Source: Puccinia triticina
Taxonomy: Eukaryota; Basidiomycota; Pucciniomycetes; Pucciniales; Pucciniaceae
Assembly (NCBI RefSeq): GCF_026914185.1
Contig: NC_070569.1
Span: forward strand, 2,604,001-2,668,000
Length of the DNA: 64,000 nt
Direction: 5' to 3'
Shown: one piece after another, positions 31,471 through 42,040 of the stretch
Layout: each line of letters opens with the position of its first letter
How positions within the stretch are numbered: the stretch's first letter is position 1
The notes under the pieces: generated by a model
What the model saw: only the letters and a program-made list of their open reading frames with translations
Told to the model about the DNA's origin: nothing
The model's database searches: none
Position numbers and translations under genes: made by a program

Positions 31471-32803
31471 TAGAGATAGTCATTCTGGACCCGGGTACCG
31501 CACCACTTTTGGGCCCATTCCAGGTACCTAGTACTGCACCCGGCACCGCCTGGGAGGCACCCTGGGTACCGCGGGTACCGCCTGTGATGTTTTTTGGTGT
31601 GGCAGCGTCCTGCTGTCCTGCTTGCTCCATCCAGTTTGTTGCTGTCCTTTGCAACAAGCTGGAGGGCAAACAAGCCACTGTTCGCCGGGAGGGACTCCTC
31701 CCAGCAAGGACTGGCTCTCCTCTTTGACCGGAGGAATCCCTCTGGTCAAGGAGGAATTGATCCATCTGATTGGAGGCATGTACACCTCTTTGACCGGAGG
31801 AATGGCTCCGGTCAAAGAGGCAAGTCCACCCAGCGAGCTGGATATGCGTCTAGCTCTCCGGGTGGACATCCCTCGCCGAGCTGGATACATAATATGTATC
31901 CAGCTCGCCGAGATGGATACATAATATGTATCCAGCTCGCCAAGATAGATAAATAATATGTATCCAGCTCGCCGAGATGGATACACAATATCCAGCTCGG
32001 CTAAGGAGGTCTCATGGCGAGCTGGACACATCCAGCTCCCTTGGAAGATTCCTCTCGGCGAGCTGGATACATATGTATCCAGCTCGGCAAGGGGACTCCT
32101 CCAGCTCATCAGGAGGTTCCTTGGTGGCCGCGAGCTGGATGCAATATGTGTATCCAGCTCCCCAGGAGGAGTCCCCTTGGCGAGCTGGATATGCCGAGAG
32201 GAATCCTTCCAGCTTGCTGGGAGACCTTCGCCGAGCTGGATCTACCGAGTCAAGGCCCTCAATCCCCCGGGGGGTGGGAGGTACTTGTAGGCGGTACCCG
32301 GGTACCGCACCGCTTTCTGGCCAAAACCCAGTACAGCCAAAGCGAAAAAGCTTGCGGGTGCGGGAGGCCAAAAATTGCCTGCTGCATTTCAGCCACACAC
32401 CTGAACAGCTCCGCTGTACAGGATGTCACATCGCCTCCGGGCGACTGGTTGAGCTTGATTTGCGTGTCGGGCCGACTGTTGGGTGGGGCAGCTAATCTAG
32501 GCAAAGCGGCCAATGGGGGTAAAATTGCACCAGGATTCCAATGGTGCAACCCTCAATACCCCAATGTTAATAATGAAGGAAATAGCATTTTTCTTCCGAT
32601 GATATTCCTGTATGCAGCTTGACATACAGGACCTATACAGGCTTGAAGGGCAGTGGCTGAGATTCCAAAAGTGGGCCTGCCGGACCGCAAGCTTTTTTGC
32701 TTTTGCTGTACCTAGTACCGCACCCGGCACCGCTGCGCGGGTGCAAGGGGTACCCGCCAAGCGGTACTAGGTACCTGCCGCGGGTACCAAATGACTATCT
32801 CTA
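31471..32803. mobile_element. Non-autonomous hAT element (hAT-2) in FB2 right arm
   Basis: The termini are TAGAGATAGTCATT and AATGACTATCTCTA, and the flanks AGCACACC and AGCACACA (31463-31470 and 32804-32811) make an 8-bp duplication with one mismatch. Both subterminal regions are full of GGTACC, CGGGTACCGCACC and CACCCGGCACCG motifs, as in hAT-1. No transposase is encoded. The mirrored FB2 arm has an uninterrupted site. Confidence 0.88.
31830..32260. repeat. Palindromic repeat array inside hAT-2
   Basis: Repeated copies of GAGCTGGATACAT and its complement ATGTATCCAGCTC alternate, so neighbouring units can pair as hairpins of up to ~15 bp. The array starts after stretches in which CTCTTTGACCGGAGG also faces its own complement. 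Confidence 0.8.
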
Positions 32804-32890
32804 AGCACACACCTTTCCTGGGGTGTTCCAATACCGTGAAGCTCATCAAAGTGCTTTATGGCGGCTGTAAAATAGTGGGGGGCTTTAGAT

Positions 32891-33069
32891 TGTTATGACA
32901 CATGATTTCATGTGTCATTTATTTCACACACTTTTATGGGGTTTGGTTTCTCACCAACCCAATCATGTACATATTTTTGGCCCATAAATAGTGATGCCTA
33001 TCAAATACATTTCCCCTTGGGGGAGTTTCTCATCTCATTCTCGCCATATCCTGATATCCTTGCTCTTCA
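32891..33069. mobile_element. Short solo LTR in FB2 right arm
   Basis: The segment is 179 bp, starting TGTTATGACACATG and ending GCTCTTCA, flanked by TAGAT (32886-32890 and 33070-33074). It is absent from the mirrored position in the left arm. No internal region remains. Confidence 0.82.
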
Positions 33070-33659
33070 TAGATGCCCCAGTGCGGAGGTATAAATTTTT
33101 CCTTATTTTCCGTCATTTTTTGTGATATTAAAATTCTGACTCCCATTCTGGATAGCGGAATTAATTTTCCGACTCCCAAAATCCGCGCGGGTCAAAAATT
33201 GGTCCCGCGGAACGGGGGTGGACGTTGTGAGGCGGTCTGCGCAACGTAAACATGTTTTGGGAGTCAATTAATTAAGGGACTTGAAAAATCAACTCCCGGA
33301 AATTAATTTTCCGACTCCCAAAAGTCGCAGACGTCGCGGAGACCGCTTCTGAACGTCTCCTGCGGGTCATCAGGACCAAATTTTGGTCCGGGGCCCATTT
33401 GGGAGTCGGAAAATCAATTCTGCCATCCCAAATGGGAGTTGGAAAATTAATTTCGCAAAAATTGACAAAAAAAAAGAACAAATTTGTATCTTCCCACTGG
33501 GAGGCCCAAAGCCCCCCAAATTTTCACAGCGCGCAGAATACACCCAGAAGCTCCCATGCTGAAATTTTGGGCATCACCTCACGCCATAAAAGGGGTGTGC
33601 TACTGTGCCTCTAATTTGGCGGATTTCCTACTAAGGAAATCTACCAAACCCTTACACTG

Positions 33660-34594
33660 CCAGCATATAAGGCTTGGATGCTTGCATCCCCGTTAATCTG
33701 GGGTGCGCGCAACCGATTTAAAATTGGTTGCGCGCATCCGAGGCAATCCGCACCCAAGTCAACATTGGGGGACAGCAACCCAAAGGTTTTGCTGTCCGAT
33801 TCAAAGTCGGCTGCCGGAGCAGCCGAGCCAAAATCAGCATGATACCTGACCGATCAATTCAATTCTTCGGTCAGGGGTCAGCCGAGTCAACCTCGGCCGC
33901 CACCAACCAAGTAGTGGAAGCTCGGTTGACAGTTCAACAGAGCTTTCATATGATCGGTCATCCACAACCAATCATATGAAAACTCGGTCGGGGGCCCACC
34001 GAGGAAAATGAAAATTGGTGGCTCAATAACCGATGATTTTGAATCATTGGTTGTTGGCTAATCCAAGGAAACTTTTCCCGGCAGGTTAACCTATCAAGCT
34101 GCTGGCCGAGCAGGTCACCCGGCTGGCCAAGCGGGTTCAGGTACCTGGTCAGCGAGCAGATCAACCTGCTGGCCAAGCAGGTAAAAGTACCTGCTTGCCG
34201 AGCAGAAACAGTTGCAGGTAGCTGCTCCGGCTCAGCCATACCTGCGCGGCGACGAGCAGGTCTCCTCGCCGAGCAGGTACTTCTACCTGCTTGGCCATCA
34301 GGATGACCTGCTGGCCGAGCAGGTACAGTTCCATGTACCTGCTCCGGCTCGGCCAGCAGGTCAACCTGCTGGACAAGCAGGTAACAGCTCAGCAAGCAGG
34401 TTAACCTACTCGCCGAGCAGGTACTTTTACCTGCTTGGCCAGAAGGATGACCTGCTCCGGCGAGCAGGTTGACCTACTCGCAGGTAAAAGCTCGCCGAGC
34501 TGGTACATTTACCTGCTTGGCCATCAGGACGACCTGCTCGCCAGCAGCCCCACCTGCTCGGCGAGCAGCCCAACCTCTGCTCGGCGAGCAGCCC
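33660..34594. repeat. Chain of short hairpins in FB3 left arm
   Basis: Consecutive inverted pairs follow one another: GCGCGCAACC facing GGTTGCGCGC (33702-33735), CATATGATCGG facing its complement, and ACCGATGATT facing AATCATTGGT. From 34090 on, many CCTGCTNGCCGAGCAGGT-type palindromes occur. The same chain, inverted, ends the window at 63230-64000. No coding content is seen. Confidence 0.8.
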
Positions 34595-35439
34595 TGTGAG
34601 AATACAGGACCAGACCCCAACCCGCAGCAACCGCATAGGAAGCTCGCGCGGCAAGACAAAACCCAAACCCAAACCCCAGCTGCTAAGAAAGGTAAGCTTT
34701 AAGCCCCTTTCGCAGTCCCAGACCTAACCCAGATCCCAGACCAAAAGCTAACTGTATCACTCCGTCAATTGCAGCACCCAAACCTTCATCGGCAGCCACC
34801 CCGGCCAAAGCCAAGACAAAGCCAGCGCTAAAGTTCAAAACCCTGTACGTCCCGAGATAAGATCGCAGCACTTCTAGCAAGGCTGACTGAATCTTGTTCT
34901 TTAAACAGAACACTCGCGGAACGACTCGGCAACAAACCAAAAGACGCCCTCCTAGACAGGATCACAAACGGTCTAACAACTGGTAAGTGATCCAACGTCC
35001 TCAGACCATAGACATACAAAAAGAAAGTACAACAGCTGACTTGAACAAACTTTGTTTGTCAAGCAGACCAAAACAGCACGACAGAGCTCTGCCGCAGGGA
35101 CAAAACGAAGATCCTAAACTAGCTTCGTCCCGTACTCGTGAGTTGGAGACCAGACAAGAAAAACAGAAGAGACGTGCGTTCTCATTGCTAACCAATATGG
35201 CTGCATGAACCACAGTTAGTTTCCATAACTAAACCTATCAGCGAATCCGCACGGAGTTCGTCAAGCTACCACATCCTTGTCTCCCCAGTCAATCCCAGCA
35301 ACAACTCGAGTCCGCCTCAAGTTGCTTTCAGGTACTACATGCGCAGACCTTCTTGTTTTACATTATAAGTTGTCTCGAGATTTTAGTTGTACTAGTTTCT
35401 GATTGGAATAAATCCTTTTCAGTAGCTCCAATTTTTTCA
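34595..35439 (+). mobile_element. 845-bp solo-LTR-like insertion in FB3 left arm
   Basis: It starts TGTGAGAATACAGG and ends ATTTTTTCA, flanked by AGCCC (34590-34594 and 35440-35444); the other FB3 arm lacks it. An AATAAA-containing tail lies near 35408. No terminal direct repeat was found inside, so it is a single LTR or an LTR-like unit, unusual in containing a spliced reading frame. Confidence 0.7.
34640..35122 (+). pseudogene. Spliced reading frame with a SAP-like motif inside the LTR-like insertion
   Basis: Four blocks join in frame through three GT-AG introns. The first ends at 34691 (...TPAAKK), then come 34775-34844 (Pro/Lys/Ala-rich), 34909-34982 (TLAERLGNKPKDALLDRI), and 35067-35122 ending in TAG. 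The third block resembles a SAP-type helix-extended-helix DNA-binding motif (L..RLGN..KDALLDRI). The frame is open upstream to the start of the insertion, with no sure start codon. It could be a captured gene fragment or a leader exon set of the parent retrotransposon. Retention of introns argues against a processed RNA copy. Confidence 0.45.
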
Positions 35440-35880
35440 AGCCCAACCTGCTCCGCGAGCAGCATATCCCTGACCTGCTCCGCGAGCAGGTCAAGCTGCT
35501 GGCCGAACAGGTCAACCGGCTGGCCGAGCAGGTACTTGTGCCCGCTTCGAAGCCGCTACAGGTACCTGCTCGTCGAAAGCACCTGCTTGGCAAGCAGGTC
35601 AAATCGCTGGACAAGCAGGTTGGCGAAGCGGGTACAAGTATGTACCTGCTCCCTGCTGGCCAAGCGGGTAAACTACAGGTACCGGCTCGGCCAGCAGGAC
35701 CTGTACTCGCGAGCCCAGCAGGCCAACCTGCTGGCCGAGCAGGTATTTGTATGTACCCGCTTTGGCAGGAGGTCAACCTGCTGGCCGAGCAAGTTAACGC
35801 GCAAGCCAAGCAGGTAAAATTACTGCTTGGCGAGGTGGTCAAACTGCTGGCTGAGCACATCAACCGCTGCTTGGAAAGCA

Positions 35881-36408
35881 GGCCAAACTGCTGTCCCAGC
35901 AGGCCAATCTGTTGTCCCAGCAGGCCAATCTGCTGTCCCAGCAGGCCAATCTGCTGTCCCAGCAGGCCAATCTGCTGTCCCAGCAGGCCAATCTGCTGTC
36001 CCAGCAGGCCAATCTGCTGTCCCAGCAGGCCAATCTGCTGTCCCAGCAGGCCAATCTGCTGTCCCAGCAGGCCAATCTGCTGTCCCAGCAGGCCAATCTG
36101 CTGTCCCAGCAGGCCAATCTGCTGTCCCAGCAGGCCAATCTGCTGTCCCAGCAGGCCAATCTGCTATCCCAGCAGGCCAATCTGCTGTCCCAGCAGGCCA
36201 ATCTGCTGTCCCAGCAGGCCAATCTGCTGTCCCAGCAGGCCAATCTGCTGTCCCAGCAGGCCAATCTGCTGTCCCAGCAGGCCAATCTGCTGTCCCAGCA
36301 GGCCAATCTGCTGTCCCAGCAGGCCAATCTGCTGTCCCAGCAGGCCAATCTGCTGTCCCAGCAGGCCAATCTGCTGTCCCAGCAGGCCAATCTGCTGTCC
36401 CAGCAGGC
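35881..36408. repeat. 21-bp satellite in FB3 left arm (~25 units)
   Basis: A near-perfect array of CAGCAGGCCAATCTGCTGTCC, each unit with an internal stem AGCAG/CTGCT. The mirrored arm at 62690-62800 holds only about five units, so copy number changed after the arms formed. Long frames across it are artefacts of the 21-bp period. Confidence 0.95.
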
Positions 36409-36410
36409 AC

Positions 36411-37408
36411 CAATTCCACTCACTGAGCTGGAGCAGCATTGTATGCGCAGCACAGTGGTGAGCGCAGCCGTTTTTTTGTTTGTAAATGCAGCACTGCGGT
36501 TAGCCCTGGGCTTCCCTGCAGTGCAGCGGGCGCAAAGAAAGTGTGGAAGCACAGCATGTGATGGCTTGGCAAGTTGGGACCACTGCTCTTATTTTGAAGC
36601 ATTAGCACAATATTTGTGCTTTTCTTGTGCTTTATAGGGGGGATGAGAAGCGCAGGTATGATGCACGCAGCAGGAATCCGCTTGAGCTGCCGCTTTTTGG
36701 GCTGGCTGTAAAGCAGCCCTCCGCTGCGCTTTGCTTAAACTGTGGTTTTTGAAGCAAAGCAAAGAGCATGCAACATTTCTTTAGGCACAAGGGCCAGTCT
36801 CTTACCTATTCCAATGAGCAAATGCCCTTTGAACATGGCACATCTTAGGGATGCTCATGTTGCATTTTGTATCCAACCTCAATTCTTTCTATTCCCCTTC
36901 ACTCCACTATTCCTACTTGAATTCACATTCCCCTCCTCCTTCTCCCCCAAATTAAACCATTACATGACATCAACCCCATCCCTTGAGAGTCTAGTATGAC
37001 TAATATACATGACTCAGATAGACAATTGATGAAAAGTGCAAGAGTGCCAATCAGAGTAATGAGATACATATATTTATGCAGCCAAAGGAGGCTACAAGTT
37101 AGATACCAGTTTTGGATAAGAATGGTCAGTAGATGAAAGTGGATAGAAGGCCAAGAGCAGCAGAATAGGGGTGGAAGCCCAAGAGGGGAAAGAAGAGAGG
37201 CCATTGGATCAATGGTTATGGTGGGCCGCTACGCTACACTAAACTCCAGGGTATCTTAGCATTAACATAGCAGAGTTAAAAGTGGCCCTGTTTTCCTGTA
37301 GTTTTAAACCAAGCTACTGCCACTGTGCTGTGTCACGCTAAGCTAAAGCGTCTTGAGCGGCAAGATAGGTAAAATTTTGGCCCGGAATTTGCAGGGTGTT
37401 GCCACTGC
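36411..37408. repeat. FB3 left arm, unique-looking segment
   Basis: This is the reverse complement of 59927-60960 with few differences, including the same reading-frame shadows on opposite strands. No gene is recognised. Arms this similar imply recent formation or continuing gene conversion. Confidence 0.85.
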
Positions 37409-37626
37409 CAGGCATTTGCAGGGCATTGCGAGGCAATTGCAGGGCGTTGCCAGGCATTTGCTGGGTGTCGCCAGGCATTTCCTGGGAGTTTGCAGGAATT
37501 GCCAGCAAGGGTGGAAGCGCTGCGCTCCAAAAAGCGCAGCACAGCAGCTTTGGTGGCCGCTGCGCTGCGCTGAAAGTAGTGGCCACACCCGCTGGACCAC
37601 CGCTTTTTGGGTCTGGGAAGAAGCGG
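37409..37626. repeat. Short GGCATT satellite remnant and MITE-like edge
   Basis: About 100 bp of CAGGCATTTGC/CAGGGCGTTGC units is followed by an AGCAAGGGTGG edge and GCGCTGCG-rich DNA resembling the hAT-type MITEs in the FB3 core. The mirrored arm lacks it because gypsy-2 is there. Confidence 0.6.
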
Positions 37627-39012
37627 TTTAAGACTCTAAAGTGGTTGTAAAACCCTTTTGCTGAATGGAGAAGGGGATGATAGAGGTGCAAACCCTGCCC
37701 TTCTATACTATCAGATACGAGACCCACCAAGCTAAGCTTGGCAAGTTTTAATCAAGTGATAGGTCTGGTCTAGTTCCAGATGAGGTTGTTCAATGACAGG
37801 TATGTGAAAGATGAGAGAGTTTATAAGGAGCAGAAAGGATGAAAGTTGACTTGATGTTTCTGGTGGGAATTGAACACAGGCCCTTGAGAGGGTGATATCA
37901 AAGGTCGAGAAGAGTGCCTGGGCTGAGAAGGGTATATGTCTCAGTCGGGAGTTGAACCAGGAACCGGGTAACTTGTGACAGGAACGTGATATGTCAAGCA
38001 GGAGATAGGAGAGTTATAAGAGTGAGCTCAGTGGTTATTTGCAAATGTAAGGGCTGTTATGAGGTGTTATAAGGGTTTTAATAAGGTAATGGTAAGGCTA
38101 TGGGTGGTATGTAAATAATTGGGGAATACTGAGCTGAGGGAAAAACAACTGGGGGAGAGAGCTCCTTATATAGATAAATTTGAGGGATTTTAGCTACAAG
38201 GGGGACCCTGGATGAGGGATTTTAGCTGGTGGGCTGTGTACAAGTGGTGTCAGAAGATACTAAATACAGGCAAAAGTGGGGTGAGAAATGAAAGATGATG
38301 TGATACTAATGCAAGGAGCGCATAAACAAGGCGGGGAAATGTCAAATACAGGGGTACCTCATGCAAGGGGTGCATGAGTGGTGTCAGAATAATGCAAGGA
38401 GTGCAGAAATGGGGTCAGAAGACTGCATGCAGCTGCAAGGGGTGCATAAATGAAGCGGGGACATGTCAAATACAGAAGAAATGGGGTTGGTCCCCTGCAT
38501 ATGCAGTGGAGATAAGATGGATAGAAAAGAGTATGTGTTTGGCTGGGTCTGATTATGTGTATACCTGGGAAAAGTGACTTGAGGGGTGTGACAGGTTGAT
38601 GACTGGGGCTTGCAATGTCCATGAGGGTCCAAGAGGGTGTAACTTTCAATGCAGCGGGGTTCCAGTGACGCTTTCAGTTGTGACTAGGGGTAAAATTGGC
38701 CGTAGAATCCATTTCTGAGGTATTTTTGGTTTTATCTTGAGGCGTATTTGTTGAGATTGTGAAGCCTGTTTGTAGTCTTTGTATGCTTGTATGTAGATAT
38801 GCTTCTACCAAGCAGCCCATCACTACTGTCTACCGGCTTCTCACCTGGCCTTCTTCTACTCACTGAATCTAATCTATATCTTCACTGTCAAGCCCCTGGC
38901 CCTTGATCACTGGTAGCCCCTCAGTTTCAGTCCCTGGTGTCCCTCAACAGTATTGTGAGTAAATATGTAGTATAGAAAAAACTTTTGATTTTACACTTTT
39001 CCGTCTACCACA
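37627..39012 (-). mobile_element. Solo LTR of a third gypsy-like family, minus orientation, interrupted
   Basis: On the minus strand it starts TGTGGTAGACGGAAAAGTG at 39012 and ends near AAGACTC... at 37627. Related copies lie at 46753-47689 (complete, with TSD) and 54828-55851 (truncated). It contains two tRNA-end-like motifs (GGTTCAACTCCCG and GTTCAATTCCCACCA, minus strand near 37955 and 37870). A smaller solo LTR is inserted at 38749. Confidence 0.65.
38749..38949. mobile_element. 201-bp solo LTR (copia-like)
   Basis: It starts TGTTGAGATTGTG, ends CCCTCAACA, and is flanked by GTATT (38744-38748 and 38950-38954). The ends match the copia-2/3 LTR style. The mirrored arm near 54890 has the uninterrupted site. 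Confidence 0.85.
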
Positions 39013-39330
39013 GCAGGGACCCGTTACTTTTAGCAGTAACACAGCGGAAACATTGTTGCGCTACTGCTTTTTCAGCTGGCCGTGTAACAGTCCCCCGCTG
39101 CTGGCAAAAAAAGTGCAGCACCGTGCAAAGCACAGCTTTTTTGGAGAGCACTGTGTGACACTGAAAGGCGCGGCCCCGCCCGCTGCGCTACCGCTTTTTG
39201 GGTTGGGGAAATATGGGGGCCCACTATTCCCAGCAGTAGCACAGCGGGACTAGCACTGCGCTACCACTTTTTGGCCTGACTGCGCAGCAGTCCCCCGCTG
39301 CACTGCACTAAATGACTGTTTTTGGATTTG

Positions 39331-40722
39331 CCAGGCATTGCCATGCATTGCCGTGCATTTCCAAGCATTTCCATGCATTGCCGTGCATTGTCAGGCATTG
39401 CCGTGCATTGTCAGGCATTTCCAGGCATTGTCAGGCATTGCCAGGCATTGTCAGGCATTGCTAGGCATTGTCAGGCATTGCCAGGCATTGTCAGGCATTG
39501 CCAGGCATTGTCAGGCATTGCCAGGCATTGTCATGCATTTCCAGGCATTTGCTGGGCATGGACAGGCATTTCCAGGCATTGCCAGGAACTTGCCAGGCAT
39601 TGTTGTGCATTTCCAGGCATTTGCCAGGAACTTGCCAGGCATTTCCAGGAACTTGCCAGACATTGCCAGGAACTTGCCAGGCATTGCCAGGAACTTGCCA
39701 GCCATTGTCGTGCATTTCCAGGCATTTGCCAGGAAATTGCCAGGAATTGCCGTACATTGCCACACATTGCTGTGCATTGCTAGGCATTCTTCAGGCATTG
39801 CCGTGTATTCTCCAGGTATTGTCTTGCATTTCCCCCATTGCTGTGCATTGCCATGCATTCTCCAGGCATTCCCATGCATTGTGCAGGCATTGCTGTACAT
39901 CTGCCAGGCATTTCCATGCATTTGCCAGGCATTCTCATGCATTGCCAGGAATTGTGGTGCATTTTACAGGCATTTTGGTGCATTTTCTAGGCATTGTGGT
40001 TCATTTTCCAGGCATTGTGGTGCATTTGCCAGGCATTGCCGTGCATTGCCATGAATTTTCCAGGCATAGCTGTTCATTGCCGTTCATTGCCAGGAATTGC
40101 CGTGCATTGCCAGGCATTGCAGTGCATTGCCCGGCATTGCGCTGCATTTCCAGGCATTGCGGTTCATTGCCCGGCATTGCGCTGCATTGCCAGGCATTGC
40201 GGTTCATTGCCCGGCATTGCGCTGCATTGCCAGGCATTGCGGTTCATTGCCCGGCATTGCGCTGCATTGCCAGGCATTGTGGTGCATTGCCCGGCATTGC
40301 GGTGCATTGCCCGGCATTGCGGTGCATTGCCCGGCATTGCGGTGCATTGCCCGGCATTGCGGTGCATTGCCCGGCATTGCGGTGCATTGCCCGGCATTGC
40401 GGTGCATTGCCCGGCATTGCGGTGCATTGCCCGGCATTGCGGTGCATTGCCCGGCATTGCGGTGCATTGCCCGGCATTGCGGTGCATTGCCAGGCATTGC
40501 GGTGCATTGCCAGGCATTGCGGTGCATTGCCAGGCATTGCGGTGCATTGCCAGGCATTGCGGTGCATTGCCAGGCATTGCGGTGCATTGCCAGGCATTGC
40601 GGTGCATTGCCAGGCATTGCGGTGCATTGCCAGGCATTGCGGTGCATTGCCAGGCATTGCGGTGCATTTGCCAGGGCTTGCCGTGCATTTGCCAGGCATT
40701 GCAATGCATTGCCAGCAAGGGT
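39331..40722. repeat. 20-bp GGCATTGCC satellite, block 1
   Basis: Tandem 10-bp half-units of the form CCAGGCATTG and CCGTGCATTG. The first part is irregular (39331-40110); the second is almost perfect 20-bp repeats with CGGTGCATTGCCC and then CGGTGCATTGCCA. GGCATTGCC is nearly self-complementary. Frames through it (CIARH, NAWQC repeats) are artefacts. Confidence 0.95.
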
Positions 40723-41236
40723 GGGCTACTACGCTATGCTATGCATTAGCGTAGCGGCAAAAAGCGCCCGCCAATTTTGAGCAGCGTTAGCGCGCTGTTA
40801 GCGTCGCTACGCTGCACTAATTTTCAGCGGCGCTAACAGCGCGCCAATTCTTTGTTAGCGTTAGCGCGCCACTACAGTCGCTACGCTATGCTGCGCTGCG
40901 CTACAGCGCTTTCAGAGGAAAAGGTTGCTTTTTTTCCGCTAAAAGCGCTGTAGCGCAGCGTAGCGCAGCGTAGCGCGCGCTCTTTTGCACCCTGCGTGTG
41001 TAGCGTTAGCGCAATTGCGCGCATCTGCGCTAACGCTACACTAACAGCTAAATTAGCTGCGCACCCTGTGAGCATAGCATTAGCGCAGAGTAGGCGCACT
41101 TCTGCTAACGCTACTCTACACCCGGTAAAGCTACTCTACAAGTTAGCGGAATTCAGCTAAAGCTACGCTACAGGTTGGCGGAATTCTTCTACGCTACACC
41201 ACGCTAACCCTACGGTCAGGGTAGCTGGCCCACCCT
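40723..41236. mobile_element. hAT-type MITE copy 1 (GGGTGGGC ends) between satellite blocks
   Basis: It begins AAGGGTGGGCTACTACGC and ends with GGCCCACCCTT. The interior is saturated with TAGCG, GCGCTA and GCAATTGCGC motifs and is largely self-complementary. The copy at 61541-61981 has a clear 8-bp TSD. Here the flanks are satellite, so no TSD can be read. Confidence 0.75.
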
Positions 41237-41830
41237 TCAATGCCAGGAATTGCCAGGTATTGCTGTGCATTGCCAGGCATTGCTGTGCATTGCCAGGTAT
41301 TGCTGTGCATCGCCAGGCATTGCTGTGCATCGCCAGGCATTGCTGTGCATCGCCAGGCATTGCTGTGCATCGCCAGGCATTGCTGTGCATCGCCAGGCAT
41401 TGCTGTGCATCGCCAGGCATTGCTGTGCATCGCCAGGCATTGCTGTGCATCGCCAGGCATTTCTGTGCATCGCCAGGCATTTCTGTGCATCTCCAGGCAT
41501 TGCTGTGCATTGCCAGGCATTGCTGTGCATTGCCAGGCATTGCTGTGCATTGCCAGGCATTGCTGTGCATTTCCAGGCATTGCTGTGCATTGCCAGGCAT
41601 TGCCGTGCATTGCCAGGCATTGCTGTGCATTGCCAGTCATTGCCGTGCATTGCCGTTCATTTCCAGGCATTGACGTGCATTGCTGTGCATTGCCAGGCAT
41701 TTCCATGAACTGCCAGTTTCCAGGCACATCCTGCGCCATAGTGAGTCATTTTCCAGGCATTTTCAAGGCATTGTTGTGCATTTTCCAGGCATTGATCCAG
41801 GAAATTCTGTGCATGGTTTCTTCTGCTAGA
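41237..41830. repeat. 20-bp GGCATTGCC satellite, block 2
   Basis: Units of the form CCAGGCATTGCTGTGCAT(T/C)G. A CATCG variant is homogenised between ~41310 and 41480, showing local spread of one variant. The tail degenerates after 41700. Confidence 0.95.
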
Positions 41831-41894
41831 TTTGGGGCTTAGGGTTAGGGAGTTTTTTCCTAAAAAACCTGGGCAAGGCGTGACAATCATCTAG

Positions 41895-42040
41895 CTCACC
41901 CAGATCCCTCGCCAGCTAGCTCACTCAGCTCCTGCAGCTCCTGCGCCAGCTCACAAAGCTCCCGCGCCAGCTCACGCAGCTCCTGCTCCAGCTCACGCGG
42001 CTCCTGCGCCAGCTCATGCAGCTCCTGCGCCAGCTCACAC
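41895..42040. repeat. 21-bp CAGCTC repeat
   Basis: About five to six imperfect units of CAGCTCACGCAGCTCCTGCGC end exactly where the TIR element begins at 42041. This is another 21-bp period, unrelated in sequence to the FB1 unit. Confidence 0.85.

Larger units (their letters stand above)
29672..33275. mobile_element. Foldback element FB2 with 21-bp core, right end opened by FB3
   Basis: The left end is a 22-bp hairpin (GGGAGTTGAAAAATTG...CTCCC) followed by a second GACTCCCAAAA motif. The arm returns in reverse complement up to TTTTGGGAGTCAATTAATTAA at 33275. Arm blocks include the GGCGGATTTCCTACTAAGG motif (about 30488 and 31259), also found in FB1 and FB3. The apex lies near 30930 inside a 21-bp array. 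The left arm carries a solo LTR; the right arm carries hAT-2 and another solo LTR. The terminal right hairpin appears replaced by the start of FB3 after TTAATTAA, so FB3 probably inserted there. Confidence 0.8.

Noticed and set aside
35881..36408. Regular repeat array that could be mistaken for CRISPR
   Set aside because: No spacers between units, no cas genes, and a eukaryotic context; it is a plain tandem satellite.
37861..37970. Primer-binding-site-like TGGTGGGAATTGAAC and GGGAGTTGAACCAGG
   Set aside because: They lie inside the solo LTR rather than just after it, and no internal retroelement region follows.
39338..40780. Long frames of CIARH or NAWQC repeats in the GGCATTGCC satellites (also 41.2-41.8 and 49.0-50.3 kb)
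   Set aside because: Low-complexity translations of a 20-bp repeat, open on both strands; no start context or domain.
41838..41856. TTAGGG motifs here and near 45852 as interstitial telomere
   Set aside because: Only one or two degenerate repeats at each place; too little to claim telomeric DNA.
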